Shown piece by piece: positions 1 through 11,074 of a stretch of 64,000 bases of DNA. How positions within the stretch are numbered: the stretch's first letter is position 1; each line of letters starts with the position of its first letter. Location: contig NC_092804.1 in NCBI RefSeq assembly GCF_040954645.1, forward strand, positions 39,027,753 through 39,091,752. The letters run 5' to 3'. The notes under the pieces are model-generated. The model made no database searches, was not told the origin of the DNA, and saw only the letters and a program-made list of their open reading frames with translations. This DNA is from Diabrotica undecimpunctata. Lineage: Eukaryota; Arthropoda; Insecta; Coleoptera; Chrysomelidae. Both the position numbers and the translations under genes were made by a program.

Positions 1-559
1 TTAATACTTTGGACCAGCTGTACCTGAGTATTCATTTTTCCCCAATACGTAACTTCCAATTACAGAGAAAACTGGGGTACTAAACTGTCACCTCGGGGGA
101 ACAATTAAGGGTCTAACCACCTTCTGTTGTCTTCGTGTGCTCTGTAGAGGGCTTCGAATATACTGTCGAGAGCTCTCCTACTTAAGTCCATTTTCGGGTT
201 ATGGACTTGGAAAATATTTATCTTCGGTGTCTTGCCTTGAAAAAGGCAAGATATTTCTTACATGACAATTTCTTCGTCGAAATAAAACACCAAGTTAAGT
301 TGAAACAATTCTCAGCCACAGAGTATGGTAAATAAATGCAGGAAGCAGAGCCCCGAGAGCACTAAGCTCTCGGAGAGCCCGTGAGGTACTGACCTGGCTG
401 ACCTGAAAATCGCCAATATTTATATGCGCTGTTCGAGCGATAAATAGGGATTTCCAGGTCAAGAGCCAATGGGAAAATTCGAGGCGGGGCGATGCGCATC
501 GAAATGCGTACTAGTCCACAGACTATGGCATTCGATGACAAAACCAAGGATCAGATTTA
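1..559. other. No gene recognised; short hairpin at 353-373
   Basis: No protein family can be recognised here. The one clear structure is a perfect 8-bp hairpin: CCGAGAGC at 353-360, loop ACTAA, GCTCTCGG at 366-373. The stretch is less AT-rich than most of the window and may be the edge of an unrecognised repeat. Confidence 0.4.
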
Positions 560-1450
560 ATGCATACAAACAGCAATTAAAGAGGTCCTGAAGAAAATGA
601 AAAACAATCGAACCCCACGCGAAGATGGAATAGTGTCAGAAGCATTAAACATTTCTTCTTCTTCTCCTTCATGTACTATGTCCTTTCAGAATGTTGGTTA
701 CTCAACTAATTTAATTTAATGCGGTAAAATACAATAAATCTCTAGTACTAAAATTTGTCGATTTTCACAAAGCCTTTGACACAGATGAGCTGAGCAAAAT
801 ACTAAAAGCTCTTAAAGAGTACAGGCTAGACGATATATGTACAAAATTATTGTACAATATATACCTAAAGGCTACAACCACTATCTAATTACATGACAAT
901 CGCATAAAAATAGAGCGGAAGTTAGACAAAGAGAGTTCCAATGTTACCTAAACTTTTTAAAACTGTGCTAGGACATGCTTTTAAGAATTTTGATTGGCTG
1001 ACAAAGTGAATAAATATAGATGGAGAATATATAAACAATTTACGTTTCACCGATGATAAAGTCATAGTAGCTGAGGATCTAGGAATGACAAGAAAGATGG
1101 TGGCTACAGAAAATATAATTTTAAATATAAACATCTCTAAAACAAAAGAAATGATAAATTTGGTACCCAACCAGAACATCAGTATTAGTAGGCAAGAAGA
1201 AGAACTCGAAGGTAAATATAAATATCTAGGACATGAAATTATGATTGGCAGGGATAATAAGACCCACGAACTGAAGAAAAGAATCGGTCTTTGGTGAACA
1301 GCATATGGAAAACCCATATGCCTGAAGAGAAAAGAATTTGATCAATGCGTCCTTCCTGTGTTGACATAGGGAACAGAAACACTTACTTTAAGAAAAGCCT
1401 TGACTACCAAACTGAGAGTCATGCAGGGTAGAATGAAGCGATCCGTTTAA
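560..1450 (+). pseudogene. RTE-like LINE reverse transcriptase relic
   Basis: Degenerate non-LTR retrotransposon coding sequence read in shifting frames. From 5' to 3' it shows the pre-RT motif (KKMKNNRTP), the 'FHKAFD' RT block near 765, 'NNLRFTDD' near 1035 in place of the FADD box, and the 'KYKYLGHEI' block near 1215. Near 1350-1440 comes the C-terminal 'CVLPV..GTETLTLRK..TKLRVMQGRMKR' region. Stops and frameshifts are numerous. The same C-terminal block recurs at 11915-13502 and 40430-40880, so the copies belong to one RTE-like family. A short piece of another LINE tail sits inside at about 649-712. Confidence 0.75.
649..712 (-). repeat. 3' tail fragment of a second LINE family
   Basis: The stretch starts with TTCTTCTTCTTC and continues 'CATGTACTATGTCCTTTCAGAA', which nearly matches 13044-13085. 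On the minus strand this is the extreme 3' end of a LINE with a (GAA)n tail. It interrupts the RTE-like relic around it. Confidence 0.55.
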
Positions 1451-2580
1451 ACTAACACTAACAGTAGAGTAAGATATTTTACCTATTTTACAAAGAAAAG
1501 TGTAAATCTCGTTCGTACATTTTTATTACTAAACTTTATAATTATATAAAATTGTAAAATGTTAGTGAACTTTTCAACTCTAAATTGTATTAAAGCCGGA
1601 ATACTCTTTTCTATTCATTCTAAAACTTTATTTGACCATTAAATTCGTAGGAGAGGGTCCATTATTTGCTGTCAGCTAATAAACAGTTTCCCTGTGGATA
1701 CACTCCGTAAAATTATTCATAACCGTAACAAGGGACTGAGAAATTGCACTTGTGCGAATATCATCTTAGGTAAATTCATTATTAAAATATATATACATAT
1801 ACCGAAGACATATTTTCGTGGTTCCCTTTGTGTCGCTATCCTCTTTGTCATATTAGGATTGATATTGCTTTGGCAAGCACTCATGTGTAAAACAGGCCCG
1901 GAAAATCCTAAGCAAAACTCGAATTCGTTGATATACAGGAAGGGTACTTTTTGATGTGTCGGAAGTAACGGTTACAGTTTACACAAATACAAACAACATA
2001 TCCAAACTGTATACAATTCTCATCAATGTATACATTTGGAGACGTTTGAATACGGTTGGAAACAACTCTGTAAAATTTGAAATCATTTATCGATTTCAAT
2101 CAGTTTTTTAAATGTCAAGTAATAAAAGATGAATTTCTGGAAAAAATTTAATATAATATAATTTTATATGGTATATAAGAGATGTTTATGTGAGCAAAAA
2201 TAATGAAAACTTTATAAATAAATTATTTAAAAAATGTCGTAGCACTTATAGACCAGGACTGATCTGTAAAAAACGACTAAACTTGGATGTAAGACTTGGC
2301 ATTAGGATTTTTGCAGAAAAAGTTGTGTGTTAACTTCAATAATAAAAATATACTTATCCTACTTTCAAATAGGTCGGAAATATTAATAAAAAAATTCAAA
2401 TATTTAAAAATATCTAATATCTAAAAACATCGATATTTTCCTGTTTTCTTTGCTTATAACTTTGAAACAATTCATTTTGGAGCAAAGTCGTAAAAAAATA
2501 AAATAGCAGCAATTAAGTTTTTTATAAGATACGGCTGGTTAAAAATGTTTTAATTTATAGCCCTTGCTACAAAATAGCAA
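1451..2580. other. AT-rich stretch, no gene recognised
   Basis: AT-rich sequence with scattered short open frames and no recognisable protein motif. One 86-codon frame at 1694 has a hydrophobic middle segment, but it begins at GTG and has no supporting context. I do not call a gene. Confidence 0.5.
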
Positions 2581-2581
2581 T

Positions 2582-4080
2582 TCTTCTTATCTAACGAAGG
2601 TTGGCGATCACTTCTTTAAAAGCGTCCCTATCTTTTGTAACGTGAAATATCTGTTCAACACTGAAGTTAGTTCAATCTCTGATATTATTAGCCAAGATTT
2701 CTTCTTTCTTCCCTCTACTCTTCCTTGCATGATGATATGCAGAGGATAGTATTTATCGTTTCCAAGTATGTGTCCCAGATACGATGTTTTTCTTATTTTA
2801 ATTGTGTTTATAAGCTTTCTGATATGTCCAACTTGTCTTAACACTTCTTCGTTTAAGACTTGCAGTCCAAGAAATTTTTAGAATACGCCTATATATCCAC
2901 TTTTCGAATGCTTTTTTAAAGATTAAGCTTTCAATTTTCAATTTGAGCTTTTGGGAGTCCAATCTTCTCACCCATATTGCAGTTGTGACCATATTTGTAA
3001 ACATTGACTTGTATTTTATAATTCCTTTTCGAGATATTTCAATTCTTACCTTTATCTCCTCATCTTAATCTAACTGTGAGTTTATAATTACTACAAGGTA
3101 TTTATACTTGTCGACCCTGTCTAACGGTTCACCCTTCAATATAAGATGTATTTTGTCAACAGGGCTTTTCGAGATCAACATGTATTTGGTTTTATCTATA
3201 TTTATTGTTAGTCCCATCTTTTTGCTTTCTATGTTAATGATTTTTATAAGAATTTGTAAATTTTCTATATTTTCTGCCATGATTGCGGTATCGTCTGCAA
3301 ATCTTATGTTATTAATAATGCTCCCTGCAATCCTTACACCTTCAGATCTTTCCCATAGTGCCTCCTGAAATATTAGTTGGGAGTACACATTAAAATTAAA
3401 TAATTGGACAGCACACATCCCTGTGCCCATCCCTTTGAATTCCTACTTGGCACACTATCTTCTACCCTAACGACCGCTGTTTAATTGTAGTATATATTGT
3501 TGATTAAATTTATATCCTTGGAATCTAGGTCTACGTGTTTCAATACATGTATGAGTTTACCATGTTGAACTCTGTCAAACGCTTTTTGAAAATCTATATA
3601 ACGTATGACTACGTTTATATTATATTCCCTGTATTTTTTTAATAGTATTGTTATTGCGCACAATGCCTCTCTTGTTTCCATTCCACCTCTAGATCCAAAC
3701 TGTGTGTTGTCTAATTGTTCTTCACTTTTTTTATATATACGCTGTTGAATAACTTTTAGTAGTATTTTTAAAGTGTGGCTTATGAGGCTAATTAATCAGT
3801 ATTCATCGCAAGATTTAGGATTATTTTTCTTGGGTAAGGAGAGATTTTAACCATTCTTCAGGAATTTGACCGTCGTTGTAAATTTTATTAAATAATTTAG
3901 TTCGACACTCAATATTTTCGTCATTTAGGATTTTTAGTATATCTACTCGAATTTCATCAGGACCTGGCGCTTTACTAATTTTTGAGTTTTTAATTGCTTA
4001 AAAAAAGAGGAAACAAACTTTTCCTTATTCAATATTTAACAACATTTTAGATTGCACTTAGGACTTTCATAATTCGTCTG
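2582..4080 (-). pseudogene. LINE reverse transcriptase relic (minus strand)
   Basis: Read on the minus strand, a 5'-truncated LINE runs from about 4080 down to its 3' end near 2582. Visible blocks are 'VVIRYIDFQKAFDRV' (about 3600, RT palm) and 'NNIRFADDTAIMAEN' (about 3310, catalytic FADD). These are followed by 'INIDKTKYMLISK' and 'VDKYKYLVVIINSQ' (about 3100), then the C-terminal 'RKTSYLGHILGNDKY..LHIIMQGRVEGRKK' (about 2720-2790). Several frameshifts separate the blocks. The C-terminal 'LGHI...IMQG(K/R)' signature also appears at 13154-13224 and 22020-22180, indicating one family with a GAA-rich tail. Confidence 0.8.
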
Positions 4081-4171
4081 GAAAATCTTCATAACGTAAT
4101 AAAACGGCACCACAAAATTTCATTAAAATTGATTTAATACATTTCGCATAATAAATTACTATTTAACCCAT

Positions 4172-4383
4172 AAATGCCCAATCGGGGTCACTATGGGACC
4201 CCAGACATACATTTTTGGCTATAATATCTTTATTTGAAACATTTGGCAACCGCGCAATCAGGTATTTGTGTGGACGTGTCTCCTACGTTTTCTGTTAGTA
4301 TACCACGAACATTCGTGAGGTGCAGTGGTCTGTAAGAGAGATTTAGATAAGTGGGCTCTCGCTGTGACCCCGATTGGGCATTT
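4172..4383. repeat. piggyBac subterminal inverted 20-mer pair
   Basis: A 20-nt motif at 4172-4191 (AAATGCCCAATCGGGGTCAC) is repeated perfectly in inverted orientation at 4364-4383, about 60 bp before the transposase start codon. It overlaps the left terminal repeat. Internal inverted repeats near the ends are known in piggyBac elements and are thought to bind transposase. Here the inner copy also lies where a promoter would be expected, so autoregulation is possible but is inference. Confidence 0.85.
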
Positions 4384-4440
4384 AGAGGCACCAGAATATT
4401 TTTATTATTTTTAACATTTTTCGTCAGTTTACATTGAAAA

Positions 4441-6240
4441 ATGGATCGTAAGAGAATGAAAATGACAATAAGCGACCAAGAACATGAAAAAATTATCCGA
4501 AATATAGAAGAAGGGATATCAGACTCCGATTTCGACTATGAGATTACCGACGAATCAGATAGCGAAGAGCAAGATGTTTTTGAGGAAAATGTTTCGGAAC
4601 CTGAGGACAATTTAGAAGTCAACAGTGACGAGGAATCAGATGCAGAACCTACCGAAGTGGACGATAATATTAGTGAGGTTAGTGGTCCAACATATACATC
4701 CAAATCTGAAATACAGTGCCTACCTTTCGTGAGATCCAAGAGGCAACAAAAAAATATTATAAATGTACATCCAGGCTTAACAAACTATAGTAAAAATTCC
4801 AACACGTTTTTAGACTATTTCAATTTATTTTTGACCGAAGAGATGAAGAATGTCATATGCCTTCATACTAATGAAGAAGCTGTTAGGCGTTATCAAGAGT
4901 GGAACGAAAAACATCCGAATAACAAAAAAGAGTGGACGGTACTTACCAACAATGAACTGGATAGTTTTTTAGGAGCACTTATCAAAGCTGGTGCTTTAAG
5001 GTGTGGGAAAGAATCGACACGAGAGATATGGTCTACAGACACCTCAATACGCCAGTCATTTTTTACAGCCGCATTCGCTAGGAACCGATTTGAAGAATTA
5101 TCGAGTTTCTTGAGGTTTGATGACAAAGTGACCAGGGTGGAGCGGAAGGAACAGGATAAGTTAGCGGCGATACGAGTAATTTGGGACATGTTCGTCTCTA
5201 ACTGTGACAAAGCCTTTGAACCATACGAACATATAACCGTTGACGAACAGTTAGTGAGTTTTAGAGGAAAGTGTCCTTTTAGACAATATATAAAATCAAA
5301 ACCTTGCCGCTATGGGATAAAAATTTGGGCTGCCGCGGATGTTAAAACATCTTATTTATCAAAACTTCAGGTGTACCTTGGAAAACTACCAGGTGGTAGA
5401 ATAGAGAAAAATCAGGGATTTCGTGTTGTGAAAGATCTGGTGGAACCATATCATGGCAGTTGGAGAGGAATTACAACTGACAACTTTTTTACCAGTGTTC
5501 CTCTTGCTCAATATCTTTTATCTAAAAACCTTACTTTACTTGGGACCGTCCGCAAAAATAAACCTGATACACCACCACAACTAAGTTTGACAAAAAGACC
5601 TGCGGAGTCGTCAATATTTGCTTTTACTAAAGAATTAGCTATGGTTTCGTACATACCTAAAATACACAGGATGGTACATCTTCTTTCAAGTCAACACGAT
5701 AGTGATATAATTTGTCAAGACTCTCAAAACAAACCCTTGATGATTTTAGACTATAATAATACCAAGGGTGGTGTTGATAATGCCGACAAACTGATTAGGG
5801 AATATTCCTGTAAAAGAAGAACTGCTCGTTGGCCATTCAGGCTCTTTATGAATATTATAGACATATGTGCACTAAATGCCTATATTTTATACATTGAAAA
5901 AAATCCTGATTGGAAGAAAAATAATTTTTCACGAAGACGTATTTTCCTGTTACAATTAGGGGCTGAGCTTGCTCGAAACAACATGGAAAAAAGAGCGAAA
6001 TATATAAAACATAAAGCCTATATAAAATCTGCTCTAAAAGATTGTGGCATACCAATGGTAAACCCAACTACCGAAGTTGCAACTCAATCCGTCCATTCAG
6101 CTAAGAAACGTGCTCGTTGTTACCAGTGTCCGCGAAACTGTGACAGAAAAGTGAATACCGTTTGCTCTTTTTGCAAAAAATTTATATGCCAGGTGCACAG
6201 AAAAAAAGAAAAAACTATTGTATGTAAAAATTGCAACTAA
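4441..6240 (+). CDS. piggyBac-like transposase (PGBD family, DDE_Tnp_1_7)
   Basis: Intact 599-codon frame from a true ATG. It catalyses cut-and-paste transposition at TTAA sites and should act in the nucleus. The N-terminal ~90 residues are strongly acidic (DSDFDYEITDESDSEEQ), as is usual for the family. A basic stretch RSKRQQKN near residue 100 could aid nuclear import. The catalytic aspartates fit the family: D268 (ITVDEQL), D347 (GITTDNFF), D446 (TKGGVDNADK) with D449 close by. The C-terminus is a cysteine-rich zinc-binding domain, residues ~560-598, with CYQCP, CSFCKKFICQVH and CKNC. Length matches typical piggyBac transposases (about 580-600 residues). No stops or frameshifts. It lies between intact terminal repeats, so activity is plausible. 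A domesticated gene is unlikely because the element ends are preserved. Confidence 0.95.
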   Translation: MDRKRMKMTISDQEHEKIIRNIEEGISDSDFDYEITDESDSEEQDVFEENVSEPEDNLEVNSDEESDAEPTEVDDNISEVSGPTYTSKSEIQCLPFVRSKRQQKNIINVHPGLTNYSKNSNTFLDYFNLFLTEEMKNVICLHTNEEAVRRYQEWNEKHPNNKKEWTVLTNNELDSFLGALIKAGALRCGKESTREIWSTDTSIRQSFFTAAFARNRFEELSSFLRFDDKVTRVERKEQDKLAAIRVIWDMFVSNCDKAFEPYEHITVDEQLVSFRGKCPFRQYIKSKPCRYGIKIWAAADVKTSYLSKLQVYLGKLPGGRIEKNQGFRVVKDLVEPYHGSWRGITTDNFFTSVPLAQYLLSKNLTLLGTVRKNKPDTPPQLSLTKRPAESSIFAFTKELAMVSYIPKIHRMVHLLSSQHDSDIICQDSQNKPLMILDYNNTKGGVDNADKLIREYSCKRRTARWPFRLFMNIIDICALNAYILYIEKNPDWKKNNFSRRRIFLLQLGAELARNNMEKRAKYIKHKAYIKSALKDCGIPMVNPTTEVATQSVHSAKKRARCYQCPRNCDRKVNTVCSFCKKFICQVHRKKEKTIVCKNCN

Positions 6241-6424
6241 AAGTTATATGCTTATATTATTATTTAATTTTAATTTTGTTCGAATTGAAAATAATTTGTT
6301 TCTAGAAAAGCCGTTAATTTGGTATGAAAAATAAATAAAAATTATTCAAATATGCTTAAAATTATTTTTAACCGTGTTTTCCTTTTAGTCAGTGCTAAAT
6401 GACGTTACTAAATTGAAAATTTTA

Positions 6425-6489
6425 GTGGGGTCCCTAGGAGACCCCACATGGGCATTTATGGTTATTTTCATATCACGGGCATTTAAGGG
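6425..6489. repeat. piggyBac right end: nested copies of the end motif
   Basis: The right terminal repeat (6477-6489) is preceded at about 6425-6460 by a second inverted copy of the left-end pattern. On the minus strand this copy reads CCATAAATGCCC, then GGGGTC, a short spacer and GGACCCCAC, like 4168-4203. Both ends thus carry a GGGGTC...GGACCCC palindrome adjacent to the ATAAATGCCC motif. Confidence 0.75.
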
Positions 6490-7001
6490 TTAAATGGGAA
6501 TAAGCCACAATTAAAGGTTAAAATACGTTTATTGACGTTTCAATTTCCACTTCGGAAATCGTTCTCAAAATACACACATTAGTAAATTAAACAAATTTTG
6601 TTTTTTTTTTGTAAAATGTTAAATTCTGCGTTATTCATTAATTTTTCAAATCCCTGATATTTTTTGCCAAAAAACAAAATTGAAATTTTATGTCCTAGTT
6701 TTTAAAGATTAAATTTAAAATAAAAAAAAAAAATTTTTTCAATAAACGTATTTTAACCTTTATTTGTGGCTTATTCCCACTTAAATAGTAATTAATTTAA
6801 AATGCCATAAGAAAATAGCTTCAGAACAATATTTCGCATAATAATTTTGCAATTTAAATTTTTTTTTTATTTTTTTTTTATTTTGTTATTTTGCTCAATA
6901 AAAACTAGACCATATATTATAGAAGTTTGCCAATTTTTTGCTTATAAAAACGCACCTATCAAAAGTACTTTATGGGATTGAAATCAAATTATTTGGACGT
7001 A

Positions 7002-8529
7002 GTCCAGTCGTCAGAGAGTTGACCCCTAAAAATCATACGAACAAGCTGAATTTTACCGAGAATATAAATTTTGGGACCCCAAAAAAGATGCAAATAAGTT
7101 TACCACTTTTACCGCCGGGCTCCCCCTTAAACCTCCCTTGTGGAGGGTAAAAACGCAAAAAAATTTATTTACATATAAATTTTTCTTTCAATTACAGATA
7201 AATATTTCAAATAAAAAAATGCAGCTGAGATAATTTTAAACAAAAATGTTTATTAGCACGTTTTATGTAGAATGAACCTTTCTCTCAGAAACAACACTTG
7301 AATCGTACGTCGGTTTTAAATATCAGTTACGCGCGCGAAATAAATGTTCAATAAAATTTGTATCGGCTCGACGGTAAAAGTTCAAAAGTCCAAGAGTCCT
7401 ATCTACAAAAATCAAGATGCATTTTAGAGATTAAGAGTGCAGCTTTGGTATGCAATTCTTGTATTTTGCCGCGAATAAGCTTTTTTTTATAAAGGTGTTA
7501 AATAAATAAACGTGGCGCGATTTTTACCATTTTTTACGAATTACTTTCATTGACCAGTCGTAGTAAAATTTCCATTTTTAGAGATTAATCTTTAAAACCT
7601 ATGACATAATATTTCAATTTTGTTTTTTGGCTACTTTTGTTTTTTGCATTTGAAAAATTAATGAATAACGCAGAATTTAATATTTTACATTAAAAATGAT
7701 GGCACGTCACTGGAAATGCCTCCATGAAGACGATTTTTTGAGTAGTTTATAGCAGAAGTTTGGTTTTTCTGAAAAATGTACAAGTGTGTTTGAAAAAAAA
7801 AAGATTTAAACATTTTAGATCGTTTGTTATGTGAAATTTTAAATTCAGCGTTTCTTAAACATATTTCAAATGCCTTTCATGCTATATGTTTTGAAGGTTA
7901 GGCTCTAGTAATCGAAACTTCATAGTGGCTAGTCAATGAAAGGGGCACAATTGTATTGATCTCATGAGAATTATAAAAAATGGAAAAATCGCACCACGTT
8001 TATTTATTTAACACCTTTATAAAATCTTGAGTTTATTTGTGACAAAACAAAAAAATTGCATAGGACAGCTGAACTATTTATCTTTAAAACACATCTTGAT
8101 TTCTGTCTACAGGACACTTGAAACAAAATATATCGAATTTTTACCGTCGAGCCGATACAAATTTTATTGAACATTGATTTTGCGCGTGTAACTGACATTC
8201 AAAATCGACAGTCTCTTCAAGCGTTGTTTGTGAGAGAATGGTTTATTCTACACAAAAAGTGCTAATAAACATTTTTGTTTAAAATTATCTCAGCTACATT
8301 TTTTATTTAAAACATTTTTTTCTACAGCGTACGGATCCTTGGTAAATAAATTTTTTTCCGTTTTTACCCCCTGCAAGGGGAGTTTTAGGGGGAAGCCCAG
8401 GGGTAAAAGTGATAATTTTTTTTTTGCATCGTTTGTGGGATCCTAAAATTAATATTTTTGGAAAAATTTAACTTGTTCGTACTATTATTTTTAGAGGTTC
8501 AGTGGCAGTTTCGTCTCTGACGACTGGAG
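7002..8529. mobile_element. Foldback element with long inverted arms (FB1)
   Basis: The ends are inverted copies of (G/C)TCCAGTCGTCAGAGA, each abutting TA (7000-7001 and 8530-8531), so a TA target duplication is likely. The left arm (7002 to about 7560) is mirrored by the right arm (about 7930-8529) with moderate divergence. Easily seen landmarks are the 'TTTGTATCGGCTCGACGGTAAA' block near 7352 against its complement near 8141-8160, and 'TAAATAAACGTGG' near 7500 against 8000. The middle (about 7570-7920) has no coding capacity. It contains blocks also found at 6610-6720 (inverted) and 39386-39570. It is a non-autonomous element; the TA and long arms suggest Tc1/mariner mobilisation, which is inference. 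Confidence 0.75.
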
Positions 8530-8764
8530 TAACGGCCTCAGGAATATTTTAAAATTATAAATATATTTTGAACTTATAAAGAAATAGAATATTTCAGTAA
8601 CTGTTAGCTTAAATTAAATTCAGGAAATAGCGTTCGAAAACGACTTGACAAGATGCTTCTTATAAATGCGAGTAGTGGTCCCTGACATACAACTGGTCAA
8701 AGTTGTCAACCACTCATAATATATTATAATAATAAAAACCATGGGTATTGCGCGGGAATTTAAA

Positions 8765-9895
8765 GAAAAGCAGTAAAGAAAACGTAGAATGGCTAAGAAA
8801 TCAAAACGAAACTCTAAAGTTCTACAGAAATGTAAACAAAATGAATAGAGTTTATGATAAGAATAGGAAGCTATAAGAATGGAGAAGAAAATATGCTAAG
8901 TGATACGGCCTCAATCTTGAACTGATGGGTTAAATTTTCCGGCGCAAAATTTAACGGTTATTATATCGAAGAAGCAGATAACACCATAGCAGATCGAAAT
9001 GATTGGCATCTATTCAACTCAAACGAAAGATCACCTACCACTAAAGAGGTTGCCTAGGCCATTAAAAAGCTTAAAAATAATAAAGCACCAGGAACTCATC
9101 AAATTTGTAGTGAGCTCTACAATAATGGTGGCGAAGCCTTGCTACAAGCACTGCATAAACTCTTATTTCTGTCTGACAAAATGAGACCATGTCCTGTGAA
9201 TCGTCTCAAGGCGTGATATGCTCGTTACATAAAAAAAGCTATCAGCTCCAGTGTGACAACTACAGAGGTATAACCATGTTAACAACTGCTTACAAAATAC
9301 TAGCAAATATTTTCTACGCAAGTCTACAAGTTTACACAATTGACATAGTTGGAAAAAACCAGTCTGGATTTACTCCAAAAAAATCAACAATTAACCAGAT
9401 TCATTCAATAAGACAGATCCTCGAGAAAACGTTAGAATTTAACATTGAAACCCATCACCTACTCGTCTACTTCAAGGCCGCATTCGACAGTTTCAAGAGA
9501 ACGATACTATACCAATCAATGCGTGAGTTGCTATACCAGAAAAACTTATTCGATTAATATGTTGACATTACATTATTACATTACATTAATATGTAGACAT
9601 ATTAAATGTCTAACTTAAAAGCCAGGGTTAGAATACAGGGGGAAAATTTTCTATTCTTTGAGATAAATGATGGACTCAGACAAGGGGATGCCTTGGCTTG
9701 CCTCCTATTTAAGAGACGGCGGTACTATTTTAAACAGATCGATACAAATCTTAGCATACGCTGATGACATTGACATACTAGGGCGTAGCAAGCGAGATGT
9801 TGAGCAATATTTCCTAGAATTGAAAACAACGAAAACAAAATTAATCAATGGTATTGTTAAACATTTATGTATACTAGAGCTTGTTATAACTTGAT
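8765..9895 (+). pseudogene. RTE-like LINE relic (endonuclease end and RT)
   Basis: Plus-strand LINE coding sequence broken by several frameshifts and a short gap. Blocks in order are 'AIKKLKNNKAPGTHQI' (about 9058), 'DNYRGITMLTTAYKILANIF' (about 9258) and 'KNQSGFTPKKSTINQI' (about 9355). These are followed by 'HHLLVYFKAAFDSF' (about 9450, RT palm, with K-A-A-F-D for the usual QAYD), 'GLRQGDALACLLF' (about 9672) and 'ILAYADDIDI' (about 9748, catalytic YADD). The stretch 9557-9610 contains a small ATTACATTA duplication that breaks the frame. The relic is truncated on both sides. Confidence 0.85.
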
Positions 9896-11070
9896 TAATA
9901 TTTAAAAGTAACAATGGTATTACAGTAGATTTTTATAAAAATTTATAAAAAGAAAAACATATTGGAGAAATTACTAAAGGTTGAAAAATGAAGGTTCGTG
10001 GCAATTTGTTTTTGGATGAAATTTTGATTTAAAGCTATCATTGTTGCCCGTACATGACAAGATGCAGTTAAACGAACAATTAAAAATTAAAGATAGTTGT
10101 AGTAAGTATATTGTTCTACATATTTGATGTAAAGATCTAATTTAGATTCCGGAAGCAGAGCTTTTGTCACTTCGAAAACGAAAAATAGTTATTACAGTGG
10201 CGAAATGAGTAAGCAAAATATTTATACAAGAATTGAAAGGACAATTCTGATCCAATCTACACAAATAATCTGCATGAAAACACAGTTAGTACGTCAAACA
10301 AGGCTAAAATCCAAAATAGTTACACAAGTAGGCAATAAGTTACGAAAACAGAGTGCTCAAAATGATTTGCTGTATAAAGTAAATATATAAGTTTTATTTT
10401 ACTTCAGACTACAGACATGTTTGAACCATATACAACATTTTCTGCTATTTTACTTATAACGGTGTGCTTATTATTCTGAAGCTACTTTCCTGTGGCATTT
10501 CAATAAAGGTTTTTTTTTTATTTAGAAAAAAACATATAATCCACATCAACCACGCAGGGTTATTAGTGGAGTAACGTACACAAGAGTTCATTTTATTTAC
10601 ATTAAATAGATGTATATAAACGTAAATCTTTTAAATAATTTATTACATGGTCAGTGTTTATGGTTAAAGTGGTTTTGATGTCATCTGAGATTCCATATTT
10701 TCTTCTTGTTTCTTCGTGGTACTTTCAGTCAATCAGAATATGCTTCACCGTCAATGGGAGAGAACAGTTTCTGCAGGTTGGAGAAGGTTCTTTGTTGATT
10801 AAGAATCTATGGGTCAGTGCAGTGTTCAATAAAGTTTATTATTTTTATTGGGAATTAAACACAATTTTACCTTAAAGTTAAGTTTATTTGACTTTTCGAT
10901 TTCCACGTCGGAAATCGTTCTGAAAAGTCAAATTAAACAAATTATTTTGTTTTCTTACTTGATTGTACAAAAAATTCTTTTAATAATTTAATTTTATCTG
11001 CTTCATTGATATTGGCAATTCAGACATATATTCTACATTTTAAAGCGGATGACTTATATGTTTGAGATGC
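9896..11070. other. AT-rich stretch with FB2-type repeat pieces
   Basis: No gene is recognised. At about 10478-10507 there is an inverted copy of the 'AAATGCC..AG.AA.TAGCTTCAGAA' motif found at 6802-6828. At about 10840-10925 a diverged FB2 arm contains the perfect hairpin CGATTTCC-ACGTC-GGAAATCG (10900-10920). The rest is AT-rich with no recognisable coding sequence. Confidence 0.5.
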
Positions 11071-11074
11071 GGGA

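Larger units (their letters stand above)
4167..6489 (+). mobile_element. Complete piggyBac-like DNA transposon
   Basis: The element has the canonical TTAA on both sides (4163-4166 and 6490-6493). Its 13-bp terminal inverted repeats are CCCATAAATGCCC at the left and, as reverse complement, CCCTTAAATGCCC at the right (one mismatch). Total length is 2323 bp, with one open transposase frame between the ends. This is the expected architecture of an autonomous piggyBac-family element, which inserts at TTAA and excises precisely. Additional subterminal copies of the end motif are present (see repeat entries). Confidence 0.95.
4145..6800. repeat. Palindromic interspersed repeat (FB2), split by piggyBac
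   Basis: The repeat reads ATTACTATTTAA up to 4166 and resumes at 6490 (TTAAATGGGAATAAGCC...). The same unit returns in inverted orientation at about 6752-6795 (...GGCTTATTCCCACTTAAATAGTAAT). Without the piggyBac insertion it is a palindromic element of about 330 bp with arms of about 50 bp. Other copies lie near 10840-10925 and 50085-50165. The arms include a hairpin, ATTTCC-GAAGT-GGAAAT on the minus strand, followed by TGAAACGTC. This is a non-coding foldback or MITE-like repeat; its superfamily is not assigned. Confidence 0.6.

Noticed and set aside
1694..1954. 86-codon frame with a hydrophobic segment
   Set aside because: Starts at GTG, has no ATG, no homology I recognise and no neighbouring coding signal.
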